In this document: one piece after another, positions 10,353 to 20,576 of the stretch | How the letters are laid out: every line of letters starts with the position of its first letter | How positions within the stretch are numbered: the first letter of the stretch is position 1 | Source: Actinostola sp. cb2023 | Lineage: Eukaryota; Cnidaria; Anthozoa; Actiniaria; Actinostolidae | Direction: 5' to 3' | DNA length: 64,000 nucleotides | NCBI GenBank assembly: GCA_033675265.1 | Contig: JAUJYZ010000111.1 | Coordinates: 222,178 to 286,177 of the forward strand | Made by a program: the position numbers and the translations under genes | The notes under the pieces: model-generated | Databases searched by the model: none | The model's input: the letters and a program-made list of their open reading frames with translations, nothing else | Told to the model about the DNA's origin: nothing

Positions 10353-13300
10353 ATGTCTACACCCGAATCCAAAGCAGACGAAGTTGTAGATTTCAGTCTA
10401 TCAAGGACCACGAGGTCAAAGAACACCGAAACGTCAATAAACCTGGAACAACTTAAAGCCGAAGAGCTTCGCTTTCTCAAGAAGAGCAAGTCTGGTCATC
10501 TTGGTTATTTGAATCGAATTTACAGAGAAATTGAAACACTAATGATTGAAACGAGTAATGTACAACAAGTTTTATCTCACAAGGAAATCCTAGACAATGC
10601 ACACAAGAACTGTCTGCATGCTCACGAGAAGTATTTTCATTGTTTGGAGGACGAAAACGAAAAGCGCGAGGCTTCTGAAGAGTACATTGGTCTCTCTACC
10701 GCAAAAAGGCAATTCGAAGACTACTTTGAAGAATGGTTCGAAAGAGTAAAAAAAACTGTTGTTTCTCCAGATGTGAAGTCCGTAAGTCATACTAGTACAC
10801 CGGCAAAGACCCCCGAAGCCACGCCCAGCTTTAGCGCACGAAGTGCCGCAACTAGTGGAGAAGACGTCCAGTCTCTCGAAGTCGAATATAAACAGCTCGC
10901 CCCAAAGCAACAATTACAACGTCAAATTGCTGAGATAAAACGAGAAGAGAACAAGATCTTGGAGGATATAAAGAAGCAAGAAGAGGAAATAGAACGCCAG
11001 TTAAAGCTCCTAGAAACGCGTAGTTATAGGTCTTCTTGTAGTAAGCCAACACCGATGAAACACGAACCGAAAAAGGAACCAAATGCTAAAGAGTCAGAAG
11101 ATGAGCTACCACCAAGTGCATCACGCGAGAGCCACGCGCAAGGATCGGTTTTAAAGACGGACATAGAACAATTGCTAAAGCAACAACAGACAGCGATGGA
11201 ACTCATAGCTTCCTCTCTAAAGATTGGATTCGAAATGCCTAAAAGAGAACTTCTAACATTTGACGGCAACCCAGTGGACTATTGGACATTCATTAAAAAC
11301 TTTGAATCTAATATCGAAAGCAAACTATCTGATCCAGATGGCAAGCTAACCTATTTGATTCAACAATGCACGGGTAAAGCGCGAGAGTCCATCAAAAATT
11401 GTGTGATCATTCAGAATAAAGATGAAGCTTACAAGAAAGCGAGAGAGATTCTCCTCACTCGTTATGGTCAAAGGCACGTAATAGCTCATGCGTACATCAA
11501 TCGCTTGGTAAATGGTCCACAATTGAAAACGTCGGATGGAGCTGGCATATCAGAGTTAGCTCTACAAATGCAAAACTGTCAACTAACGTTAGTCAACATG
11601 GGATTCCAAGCCGACGTCAATGGCTCGGATAATCTGGTGAAAGTAGTAAAACGATTACCTGTTCACTTACAGGGTAAATGGGCAGACAAAGCCGGATCGC
11701 TCATCAAGGGAGGTGTAGAGCCGAACTTTGAACACTTGACTAAATTTGTAGAAGAAAAGGCAATGCTTGCAAACACAATGTACGGTCAAATAGTTGGATC
11801 AAGTCCCGAGAGAGACAACTCAACGCGAATCAAGCCAACCTACAATAGGAATCAGAATAGTTCAAATTCAAGGGCATCGACCTTTATGACACACAGCCAA
11901 GTCAGCCACAAGAACTCTCAAGATCAAGATTCACCACAAGCTTCTAAAGGACCAAATCTGAAATGTCCTGATTGTTCTGGTCCACACAAGCTTACACGAT
12001 GTGAAAAGTTCAAAGAAAAAAACACACAACAAAGAAGAGATTTCATTATGCAAGTGAGACTGTGTCATAATTGTCTTGGAAGAAATCACATTGCTCGTGA
12101 CTGTCGTAGCGAGAACACTTGCAGGGTTCAAGGTTATGGACGGAGACATCATACGTTTTTACACCTATCACAGAGCGCTAATACTAGTAACGGCGAGAAA
12201 AGGACGGTGACAACGAACGATAATCCACGAGTTACCCCCAGCGCAGTGAGCGGGGCCGGAGCAATGGGTCAGTGCAGCTCAACCGGTAGCAGTAACAGAA
12301 ACATAGTCAGCCTTCGCATCATCCCGGTAACAGTAAAGTCTTCAGACAGCGTATCAGAAATTGAAACGTACGCACTGCTCGATGCGGGTTCAGACGTCTC
12401 TCTTTGCTGCAACAGTCTATTCCACAAGCTAGGAATATCTGGAACTCCAACTAACTTTTCTCTAACTACAGTCAACGGTCAAGTCTCTAAAAGAAACGGA
12501 CATGAAGTGAAACTTACCATCAAAGGCATACATTCTGACGAAGTCATTGATCTAGATAAAGTGTGGACTGTGGATAAATTATCCATCTCAACGCAAAACA
12601 TCCCAACTAAAGAAGACATCGTTCATTGGCCTCATCTCAGCGGAATTGACATTCCATCGATAGATGCAAAGGAAGTAACACTTCTGGTTGGTAGCGATGT
12701 CCCAGAAGCGCACTGGGTTCTAGATCAGAGAAGAGGAAAAAGAGGTCAGCCCTACGCTGTACGTACGCCACTAGGATGGACGTTGATGGGACCAATTGGT
12801 ACGAAAGATAGCAACGAGGCAAGTGTACACTTCCTACGTCGAGATGATACCCTTCTACACCAGCAAGTCGAAAGAATGTTTAAAGGTGATTTTAACGAAC
12901 CCATGATAGACTCTATAACAACAATGTCTCTTGAAGATAGAAGAGCATTACATCAAATGGAGGAATCCATAAAGTTAGTTGACGGCCACTATCAGTTAGC
13001 ACTTCCGTGGAAACGGCCAAACACAGCTCTTCCAAATAATCGAGTGTGTGCTGAAGGAAGACTGCGTCTGCTAAAGAAACGTCTTCAAAGGGACCCTAAG
13101 CTGTTGGAAAAGCATCGAGAAACCATGAACGGTTATATTAATGATGATCATGCACGTGCACTTCCTGTAGAAGAATCGACCAAGGAAGTTCATAAGCGCA
13201 TATGGTACTTGCCACATCACCCAGTCGTGCACCCTCAAAAACCGAACAAATTGCGAGTGGTTTTCGACTGCGCTGCTAGATATAAAGATCTAGACACCTC

Positions 13301-13694
13301 ACTAAATGACAACTTATTACAAGGCCCAGACCTTACTAATAGCTTGGTAGGAGTGCTAGTACGATTTCGTCAAGAATGCATCGCTTTAGCTTCAGACGTG
13401 AAGGGAATGTTTCATCAAGTAAGAGTGGATCCCGACGACTGTAACTCTTTACGATTCTTGTGGTGGCCAGACGACGACCTGTCAAAGCAACCTACAGACC
13501 ATCAGATGTTAGTGCACCTTTTTGGGGCAACGTCGTCCCCTAGCTGCGCTAGCTTTAGCCTTCTACGTGTAGCTACAGACAATCAAAGTGACTTTAACGC
13601 TGAAACCATTGACACTGTTAATAAGAACTTTTATGTGGATGACTGCTTAAAGTCAGTCCCATCCACCGAAGAAACAATCAAATTAGTGAATTAA
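10353..13694 (+). CDS. Gag-protease-RT polyprotein of BEL/Pao element (5' part of gag-pol)
   Basis: 1,113 codons from ATG in context AAGCATGT. Residues 1-290 are charged and helical, with a probable coiled coil around 185-225. About residue 295 starts a DUF1759-type gag segment (LTFDGNPVDYWTF). Two zinc knuckles follow at about 537 (C-x2-C...H...C) and 570 (CHNCLGRNHIARDC). The protease loop LLDAGSDVSLC lies near 673, with Ala where many relatives have Ser or Asp. A DUF1758-type stretch ending TPLGWTLMGP lies near 780-815. The reverse transcriptase starts around 950, with the first catalytic Asp in ASDVKGMFHQV and YVDD at 13632-13643. The frame stops at 13692-13694, shortly after YVDD, where relatives continue into the rest of RT. 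Confidence 0.9.
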   Translation: MSTPESKADEVVDFSLSRTTRSKNTETSINLEQLKAEELRFLKKSKSGHLGYLNRIYREIETLMIETSNVQQVLSHKEILDNAHKNCLHAHEKYFHCLEDENEKREASEEYIGLSTAKRQFEDYFEEWFERVKKTVVSPDVKSVSHTSTPAKTPEATPSFSARSAATSGEDVQSLEVEYKQLAPKQQLQRQIAEIKREENKILEDIKKQEEEIERQLKLLETRSYRSSCSKPTPMKHEPKKEPNAKESEDELPPSASRESHAQGSVLKTDIEQLLKQQQTAMELIASSLKIGFEMPKRELLTFDGNPVDYWTFIKNFESNIESKLSDPDGKLTYLIQQCTGKARESIKNCVIIQNKDEAYKKAREILLTRYGQRHVIAHAYINRLVNGPQLKTSDGAGISELALQMQNCQLTLVNMGFQADVNGSDNLVKVVKRLPVHLQGKWADKAGSLIKGGVEPNFEHLTKFVEEKAMLANTMYGQIVGSSPERDNSTRIKPTYNRNQNSSNSRASTFMTHSQVSHKNSQDQDSPQASKGPNLKCPDCSGPHKLTRCEKFKEKNTQQRRDFIMQVRLCHNCLGRNHIARDCRSENTCRVQGYGRRHHTFLHLSQSANTSNGEKRTVTTNDNPRVTPSAVSGAGAMGQCSSTGSSNRNIVSLRIIPVTVKSSDSVSEIETYALLDAGSDVSLCCNSLFHKLGISGTPTNFSLTTVNGQVSKRNGHEVKLTIKGIHSDEVIDLDKVWTVDKLSISTQNIPTKEDIVHWPHLSGIDIPSIDAKEVTLLVGSDVPEAHWVLDQRRGKRGQPYAVRTPLGWTLMGPIGTKDSNEASVHFLRRDDTLLHQQVERMFKGDFNEPMIDSITTMSLEDRRALHQMEESIKLVDGHYQLALPWKRPNTALPNNRVCAEGRLRLLKKRLQRDPKLLEKHRETMNGYINDDHARALPVEESTKEVHKRIWYLPHHPVVHPQKPNKLRVVFDCAARYKDLDTSLNDNLLQGPDLTNSLVGVLVRFRQECIALASDVKGMFHQVRVDPDDCNSLRFLWWPDDDLSKQPTDHQMLVHLFGATSSPSCASFSLLRVATDNQSDFNAETIDTVNKNFYVDDCLKSVPSTEETIKLVN

Positions 13695-15663
13695 GAGCTC
13701 TCCTCTCCAGAGGCGGATTTATATTAATCTAACCAAGTGGGTCAGTAATGACAAAGAAGTACTAGCTACTATCCCAAAGAGTGAGAGAGCCGCAACAGCA
13801 TTTGATCTAGATCTCGAAGGTCTCCCAACCCAATCAACTCTCGGTCTTCAGTGCGACATGCAAATCGACACATTCAACTTCAGGACTGTGAAGAAAGTGA
13901 AAGCGCCCACAAGAAGAGGGATTCTCTCAACAGTCAGCGCAATGTACGATCCTCTAGGGTTTGTAGCGCCTGTCATCTTACCAGCTAAGCAGCTCCTGCA
14001 AGGACTCTGTACTCAGAACTACGGCTGGGATGAAGCAGTCTCAGAATCAGAACTAACAAAGTGGGACAAGTGGTTGAGTACTCTACCGAAGCTACAAGAT
14101 GTTAAAGTCCCGCGTTGTTTCAAGCCACCAGAATTTGGTAACCTCCATCAAGTCGAGTTGCATCATTTCAGTGACGCGTCTCAAACTGGATATGGTGCTG
14201 TGTCCTATATACGCCTCATCGATACGAATAAGAATATCCATTGCTCATTTGTAATGGGGAAATCAAGAGTAGCCCCTTTGAAAACAGTGTCTATTCCTCG
14301 ACTGGAACTGTCCGCCGCTGTAGTTTCAATCAAACTAAACAGCATCGTTAATTTGGAGTTAGAATACCCCATTTATAGTACAACTTATTGGACTGACTCT
14401 ACATCAGTGTTACAGTACATAAGAAATCAATCCAGAAGATTCCAAACATTTATCGCAAACAGAGTTGCTACGATACAAGACAGCTCAGAATCATCTCAGT
14501 GGAAGTATGTCAGTACTACCACCAACCCAGCAGATATTGCGTCTCGAAGCATTAACGACTGTGATACTGCAAAGCTTAATCAGTGGCTTAATGGTCCAGA
14601 ATTCCTATGGCGCGACGAAAGCACGTGGCCATTGCAACCAGATATCCCCTCACAGTTAACCGGCAACGATCCTGAAGTAAAGAAGGAAGCTCGAGTGAAC
14701 GTTATAACTCAGAATGAAACGTTGACAACGTTGATACCTCGTTATTCATCTTGGTATCGTCTTCAGAAAGCCGTGGCATGGATCACACGTTTTAAAGCTT
14801 ACCTGTGTTACAAGCATCATCGTAGCAAGTCACATACTGCTCCTGCCACCGGTCCATTAACGGTTCAAGAACTAAAGAACGCTACTAAAGAAATCATCGT
14901 CCAAGTTCAACGTCAGTCATTTCCTGATGAATATGCACTACTTGAGTCGGCAGAACTCTACCCTGAGAACGAACCTTCTCAATCTGAATCCTTTGTGTCT
15001 AGGAAATACCTAAGTAAAAACTTAGGAGCATCCAGCGTCCTACGCAAGTTGAATCCTGTTCTAGATGATAAAGTATTGAGAGTTGGAGGAAGGCTCGAAA
15101 GGGCACCATTAACATTTGAAGTGAAGCACCCAATAATAATACCGAGCAAGCATCATTTATCAGTGTTGATAATACGACATTATCATGTCGTCGAAGGACA
15201 TTGCGGTCCAACTCAAGTTCTCTCATCGACACGTCAGAAGTTTTGGATTATAAGAGGACATTCTGCTGTCAGAAGAGTCTTAGGAAACTGTATTGATTGC
15301 AAGAGACGAAACGCAAGCCTTGGAAAACAAATCATGGCTCCACTACCTGCAGCCAGGCTAACCCCATCAGAACCACCCTTTACGCGGGTTGGTGTCGATT
15401 ACTTCGGTCCTCTACTTGTCAAACGAGGCAGAAGTCACGAGAAACGATACGGGTATCTGTTCACCTGTTTCTCCATCAGAGCCGTGCACATAGAAATTGC
15501 ACATACCTTAGAGAGTGATTCATTTATTTGTGCCTACCAAAGATTTGTCAGCCGACGTGGTAGACCGAAGGAAATATTTAGTGACAATGGGACGAACTTC
15601 AAGGGAGCTGAGAGAGAGCTGCATGCGCGAAGCATTACAACGCTGGAATCAAGACAAAATTAG
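13695..15663 (+). pseudogene. BEL/Pao pol, middle part (RT end, RNase H, integrase N-terminal and core), frame-broken
   Basis: Continuation of pol after two frame changes in about 40 bases: the reading moves to another frame at about 13691 and again at about 13727. It is then open to 15663. Visible features are the BEL-typical MYDPLGFVAP, an RNase H-like stretch with FSDASQTGYGAV and WTDSTSVLQYI, an integrase HHCC zinc-binding region (HYHVVEGHCG ... NCIDCKRR, about 15175-15306), and core Asp residues in VGVDYFGP (codon 15397-15399) and FSDNGTNF (codon 15583-15585). The frame fails around 15622, where about four bases (CATG) appear to be extra, just before the third catalytic residue. Confidence 0.85.
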
Positions 15664-16285
15664 CAATCGTCTTCATCAAGACGAAGTTCAATGGCACTTC
15701 AACCCCCCAGAAGCCAGTCATCAAGGTGGAGTATGGGAGCGAATGATACGGTCCGTAAGGAAAATCTTAAGAGCTCTACTTCTAGAACAAGTAGTGAATG
15801 ATGAGACCTTGTTGACTCTGATGGCAGAAGTAGAAAGAATCCTAAACGATCGGCCATTGACAGTTGTTAGTGACAGCCCTGATGATCCCGAACCATTGAC
15901 CCCAAGTAAGCTATTACTGTTAAAGGACAATGCAAGTGTACCGCTTGATGTAATCACAAAGAACGACGTATATAACAAGCGCTGGCGAACAGCCCAATGT
16001 TTGGCGAACGCATTTTGGAGAAGGTGGATTCGTGAATACTTACCCACGCTTCAACTCAGACAGAAATGGACTGTACCTCAACGCAACTTTAAGGTTGGCG
16101 ACCTAGTCTTAATTGTAGATGATAGAGTTCAACGAGGAAAATGGCCGAAGGGCCTTATTACAGATTTCTATCCCGACAAGCATGGTATTGTCCGCCAAGT
16201 TCACGTAAAGACGTCCAGCGCAAGCCTAAGAAGGGACATAAGGAAGTTGTGCCTTTTGGAAGGACATACAGACAAGCTTTACTAG
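15626..16285 (+). pseudogene. BEL/Pao pol, integrase C-terminal part, frame-shifted
   Basis: Same polyprotein in a third frame, open to the stop at 16283-16285. It holds the integrase glutamate in GGVWERMIRSV (codon 15737-15739), LNDRPLT, and a C-terminal SH3-like region with FKVGDLVLIVDD and GKWPKGLI. The 98 bases to the 3' LTR contain no further gene. The purine tract before the LTR is weak (GGGGCCGGTA). A methionine-started frame upstream at 15515 is only a partial overlap in the shifted frame. Confidence 0.85.
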
Positions 16286-16383
16286 TTATAATTAGAGACG
16301 TTATACTAGAAACTCATACTTAGATGAGTTCGTTGTATTTTCATTAGAATAAGCTAGCCTTGGTAGCTAATTCGGGGCCGGTA

Positions 16384-16793
16384 TGTAACAACGAACCCCT
16401 CCCATATTTCACCCATGAGCCCTTGCGGCCGTTGTTCGAGTTTTTCCTTTGTGTAATCAGTGTAAGTCATTCACTCGCTCTCGTTCAACCATCATTCTTG
16501 CGGAATCAGCAATCAAAACCATCAGGTAATTTCGTTGTAACTGTTCGTAGCATCATTATGAGTTCATCTAGTCGTTCAGTATATATATTCCAGCAGAACA
16601 ACTCATGTAATTTCATCGTTTTCTCACTTAGAAACCACATCAAGTCACATCAAATCACGCCGCTAAACCACGCTGTATATTACAAAACGCCTACCTGATT
16701 ACAGTATCACTAGTATCGATATGATCAATCAATATCAATATACCAACTGAAATAAAAGCTTACAGTGCGTTTCTGACCGATTCATCTTGCACA
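16384..16793 (+). repeat. 3' LTR of the BEL/Pao element
   Basis: 410 bases, same termini and same sequence as the 5' LTR by eye. It is followed directly by the AGAAC target duplication (16794-16798) and the remainder of the interrupted 66-bp repeat unit. Confidence 0.95.
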
Positions 16794-17460
16794 AGAACTA
16801 TAAGCTTATATTTACAGTAACTGAATTTATCGGAGTCGAAGGCGTAAAAGAAGGTTGCACTGATCTACGATCGACGGCAAACATAACCTCAATCATTGAA
16901 GCTGTACTAAAATTTACTATGCATAAATCTTCGCCATTATATTCTTTAGTATAGTAATAATATCATAGACTGGCGTTTAATGTATATCAAGCGAATTCAA
17001 CTCGATTTTTATTACTCGTCAGAAGGCCACATGTCGCCGGCCATTTTGAAAAACAGGAAGCCCAAATATATAAGTGAACTCAAATTTCTCAAACTGAATT
17101 CTATTCGTGTGTTCGAGAAACCTATTATGTAGTTTATACCACTACCCGAAAAATTTCAGCGATTCGATTGGTCGAGAGCAGTGCACGTGGTATTTCAACG
17201 TAATTTGAAATACCACATGTGAAAATTGTAGTTTCCATGGTAACCAACCTCCTACCTCATGCAGTCGGAAAAAGCGTGGCGAGCGTAAAAAAGCGGCTGT
17301 ATCCGCAGGCTAATAAAACACGGCCTCTCGTTCTATAAACTTCACATAAAGCACATAATTTAAATATATAGATATAAAGCGATGGAGAAAAGGTTAATAT
17401 GTATAATTAAGATCCTATGAAGGGGTTGCTAATTAGGTTCCAATGAAGGGATGGCTGTCA
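16794..17460. other. Non-coding DNA after the retrotransposon
   Basis: Contains the end of the 66-bp unit (to about 16820), a motif ACAGGAAGCCCA near 17053 that recurs elsewhere, and the hairpin at 17184-17221. The part after 17250 is probably 3' UTR of the LINE remnant that follows. No exon recognised. Confidence 0.5.
17184..17221. repeat. Hairpin inside a possible small non-autonomous element
   Basis: CACGTGGTATTTCAA faces TTGAAATACCACATGTG across a 6-base loop. It is followed at about 17235 by CCATGGTAACC, the same palindromic motif that follows the inverted repeat at 474-550. Confidence 0.6.
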
Positions 17461-17700
17461 CTAGCTACGAGAAACAATTACAGTAAACGGGAATAGCGCG
17501 AACACTTGAGATCTTCCAGGTGCTCGACATACGTGAGCGAAACAGATTACGTAATTTAGGCTTAAGAGAATAAGATATTTGGGTGTCAACTGAGACGAAG
17601 GAGTAGAGAGCTGTTTAAAATCAGGACTAAGATCATTGAAAAGTTTCGTAGCACAATAGGCCAATGTTCTTTTCCCAGAGTTATACTTCGTGGGTATGAC
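17461..17700 (-). mobile_element. LINE remnant, C-terminal end of a reverse-transcriptase ORF
   Basis: The minus strand reads VIPTKYNSGKRTLAYCATK then LFNDLSPDFKQLSTPSS and stops at 17461. The pattern 'SGKRT.A..ATKLFN.LS....' is the usual last 60 residues of CR1/L2-type non-LTR retrotransposon ORF2. Downstream on the minus strand is an AT-rich 3' UTR toward about 17300. No catalytic core remains, so it is a strongly 5'-truncated copy. Confidence 0.5.
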
Positions 17701-17922
17701 AACCTTAAGTTGTAAAGTTGTAAAGCCGATAATTAAACAGCTAATTCATATCTAAACATTAACCTATAAAAAAAGAGTTCATGTATCTGTCTGTGTTGTG
17801 ATGAGATCTTCCTTAGATTGTAGGTGGACTTCTTAACTCGTGGAAGCAAGGGCAACCAAGGGTGGTTGTTCATCTTTTTCAGTTTGTTGAAAATGATGAT
17901 GCCTTCTTTACTTCATGATCAT

Positions 17923-18225
17923 TTACAGGGATCTCTGAAATAACCTCAAGCGATTCTGGTTATTTGATCGTTTTCCACAGAAAGGCTGGTCCGTCCCACC
18001 ATCATCTGTTAGTGACCAACTATATTCGGCACGCATTCCTCGTGATTCGTAAAGAGCTGTAATCAGCCGTATCTCTTGTACACGGTTTGCTACGGAAGTG
18101 TGAAATATACTCATCATCGTTCGAAATATACACAAGTACCAACTTGCAGTCCGTCTAGAGGGTTTCAGGAATTCCCTTACCTTTAATGAAACTTGGCAAC
18201 ATGACAGTACATCGGAAGACAACAA
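17923..18225 (-). CDS. Unidentified C-terminal coding exon or fragment
   Basis: A minus-strand frame of 100 codons to a TAA stop at 17923-17925. The final ~65 residues look like real protein: FHTSVANRVQEIRLITALYE, SRGMRAEYSWSLTDDGGTDQ, PFCGKRSNNQNRLRLFQRSL. The balanced composition differs from the repeat artefacts in this window. The upstream limit is unclear. AAAG|GTAAGG near 18180 resembles a donor and CCCTCTAG near 18160 an acceptor, but only 26 bases separate them, so at most one is used. The 3' tail of the LINE lies just upstream (about 18236), so the LINE may have inserted into the preceding intron. I do not recognise the family and assign no function. Confidence 0.35.
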   Translation of the reverse strand: MLSSDVLSCCQVSLKVREFLKPSRRTASWYLCIFRTMMSIFHTSVANRVQEIRLITALYESRGMRAEYSWSLTDDGGTDQPFCGKRSNNQNRLRLFQRSL

Positions 18226-18235
18226 ATCTTATAGT

Positions 18236-19922
18236 TTTTATTTATTTATTATTTTTATTTACAAAACTTCCACCATACAAAATAACAGGAGAAAAAAATA
18301 GAATAATTGATAATAAGATAATTATACAAGATGTATGGTTACTCAACAGAGCTAGGCTGAAAAAAAAGAAATGAATAATCAAAAAGAAAAAAAATATATA
18401 TATATCAATATATATTATGCTAAATATACTATGCCTATTTTAAGAAGTAGAACTAAAGGATATAAATATGTACATCTGCATAACACTTAATTATTCTATA
18501 TTATTTTAATAAATTACAGACAACGGCTCTAATTAAAAGCTTTAAAAAAGTGGAAGAGCGGAAGGGCAGGTTATTCCATAGCTTAGGTAAGCGATTAAAG
18601 TAGCTGGATTGAAAGAGTTTAGTGCGGCACTTAGGAATTAGCAAGTCCAAAGCAGAGCTGTTACGAGTAGAACGAACAGGATTTCTAGATCGAATGAAAT
18701 CATTTAAAACAAATGTGAAATTGCCTAAGCGATACTTGAAATAAAATACGAGATCATTAATTTCGTGCCAATACGAAATAGGTAATAGATTTAGCTTAAT
18801 TAAACGGTCATGATAACTAGTATCGTCCTTCCAGTTCAGGTTTAGAATATACTTAGTAGCTCTTCTTTGAAGGCTTTCAACTTTAGTCATGCTGCCTATA
18901 GATTGAGGGGCCCATACTTCACTCGCAATTAATGTCAAAACTATTACAACAGTGTCTTCGCAAAAAGCCCAACATTCTATACCCCTTTGATACAATATGA
19001 TTTATGTGAGTGTCCCATTTGAGATCACATGTTACTGTCATGCCAAGGTCCTTTTGGGATGTTACGTGAGCCAATAAAGCTGACCCTATTTTGTAGTGGT
19101 ATTCAACTGGATTTCTCTTTCGAGTCACAGTGAGAATTTCGCATTTGGTGGTGTTAAGTAAAGCGTAATCTCCAGTCCTGACTCCAGCTCTGAAGGCTGT
19201 CCAGGTCATCTTGTAACGAGGTACAATCATCAGTGTTGCAGATGACTTTGCAGCACTTAGAGTCATCAGCAAACAGTGCGATGGTGTTGTCGACCACTGA
19301 AGGAAGGTCATTTACATAAACCAGAAAGAGCAAAGGTCCCAATATACTTCCCTGAGGGACTCCTGAAGTAACTGGAAGGTTAGCGGTTATACTACCCTGG
19401 ACAATGCATTGTTGGCTACGATTCACCAAGTAATTTTCAAACCATCGCAAGATTAAACTGGAAGAATAAGGCGAGCATGAGAGACGCTGTCAAATGCTTT
19501 AGCCAAGTCTAGGAATATAATATCTGTCTGCATTCCCTTGTCCAAACTCTGACCCACATTATGGTAGAATGACAATAACTGTGTGACGGTAGATCGGCCC
19601 TTCAGAAAACCATGCTGACAGTTATCAAATAGGCTGGTAAGATGCTCTTTGACGTGATTAAATATACAGCGTTCGAGGACTTTTGAGATAACACATAATA
19701 GGGATAAAGGGCGGTATTTGGTAACGTCCTCCCTTTTTACCTTCTTATATACTGGAACCACGAAGGTTTTTTTCCACTCTTTAGGTACTTCACCAAGAGA
19801 GAGAGAGAGAGAGAAATTGAACTGCTTACAAATTGATGGTGCTAGCTCCTCAGAACATTCCTTCAGGATGAATGATGGTAACATGTCCGGCCCTGGGGCC
19901 TTGTGAGGATTGACAAGCTTAA
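18236..19922 (-). mobile_element. CR1/L2-type LINE, 3' half (reverse transcriptase and C-terminus)
   Basis: Minus-strand RT in several frames because of small shifts. Landmarks in order are NPHKAPGPD (19915 downward), KYRPLSLL, HGFLKGRST, FLDLAKAFDSVSH, SGVPQGSILGP, the catalytic FADD at 19262-19273, and a C-terminal region with QRRATKYIL, LLPISYWHEIND and SYFNRLPKLWNNLP ending near 18503. The downstream AT-rich UTR ends in AAATAAATAAA-like repeats near 18240. The C-terminal pattern places it in the Jockey/CR1/L2 group; finer assignment needs a search. A (GA)n run at 19799-19815 sits in the coding region, between a Phe and the GEVPKEWKK motif. Confidence 0.85.
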
Positions 19923-20576
19923 ACACGAGGGCGCACTATAAAAGGGCATCGCTCCGCCCTCAATTTTTTGAATGATAATGAGTTTGAATATGGCGGACAA
20001 TGGTTGAACATTGCTGAACAACGGGGTAAAATAATTTTCTTAATAAAGTCGCATTTCAACAGCAAAGTCAATGAAGAAATTGTACATTTACGTCTAAAAC
20101 AGTTATAATAGACGGACGTGTCAATATTTTTCGTCTTGTTACGAGGTAAATGTGTTGAGCATTTGTACATCTCTGTACTTTTATGGTAAAGGCCGGTAAG
20201 GTTTCGAAACCTATGCTTTGAGTATATTTAATTCGCAAGTGGCATTTCCATGTCTTGGCGGGTAAATTTAAGACAACCTACGAAAGAAACGAAAAGCAGA
20301 ATACTAGAGCCGTGCGACTTCAAAATGGCTTACGGTTCCAGTTCAAAGTACCATAATTTATTTTACCAAAGTGAAAAGTAATAGTGAATTGTACAACAAA
20401 AATTATCCATGTGCGTTGTAGTATTTATTTAATTTCCACAGTTTCTTGTTCATTAGAGTTGATTTATAAAGCTTGTAGTTCTTGAGATCCTCTCTCTGTG
20501 ACGTCTCGGTTGATTTGATTGACAGATCCAACGAACTTACCCTGGGTAGCTCCCCTTTTATAGTGCGCCCTCGTGT
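19923..20576. mobile_element. piggyBac-type MITE, 654 bp, TTAA target duplication
   Basis: Flanked on both sides by TTAA (19919-19922 and 20577-20580). Termini are perfect 24-base inverted repeats, beginning ACACGAGGGCGCACTATAAA with GGG completing the match after an A. The interior lacks any transposase frame. TTAA duplication is the hallmark of piggyBac insertion. The element sits inside the LINE RT frame. The LINE codons either side line up across a single TTAA, so the insertion is clean and younger than the LINE. Confidence 0.9.

Larger units (their letters stand above)
9728..16793 (+). mobile_element. Full-length BEL/Pao LTR retrotransposon
   Basis: This 7,066-base element has two 410-base LTRs (9728-10137 and 16384-16793), both starting TGTAAC and ending GCACA. 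It is flanked by a 5-base target duplication AGAAC (9723-9727 and 16794-16798). Internal order is gag with two CCHC knuckles, aspartic protease, reverse transcriptase with YVDD, RNase H and integrase. The fused gag-pol and this order are diagnostic of BEL/Pao. There is no env-like frame between integrase and the 3' LTR. It is a recent arrival, since the LTRs look identical to me by eye. However, pol carries at least three reading-frame breaks (near 13691, 13727 and 15622), so this copy should not make a complete polyprotein unless the breaks are sequencing errors. Confidence 0.95.

Noticed and set aside
16286..16383. Possible env gene after integrase
   Set aside because: Only 98 bases separate the integrase stop from the 3' LTR.
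18160..18185. A 26-base intron between AAAG|GTAAGG and CCCTCTAG in the unknown fragment
   Set aside because: Too short to be spliced by a normal animal spliceosome.
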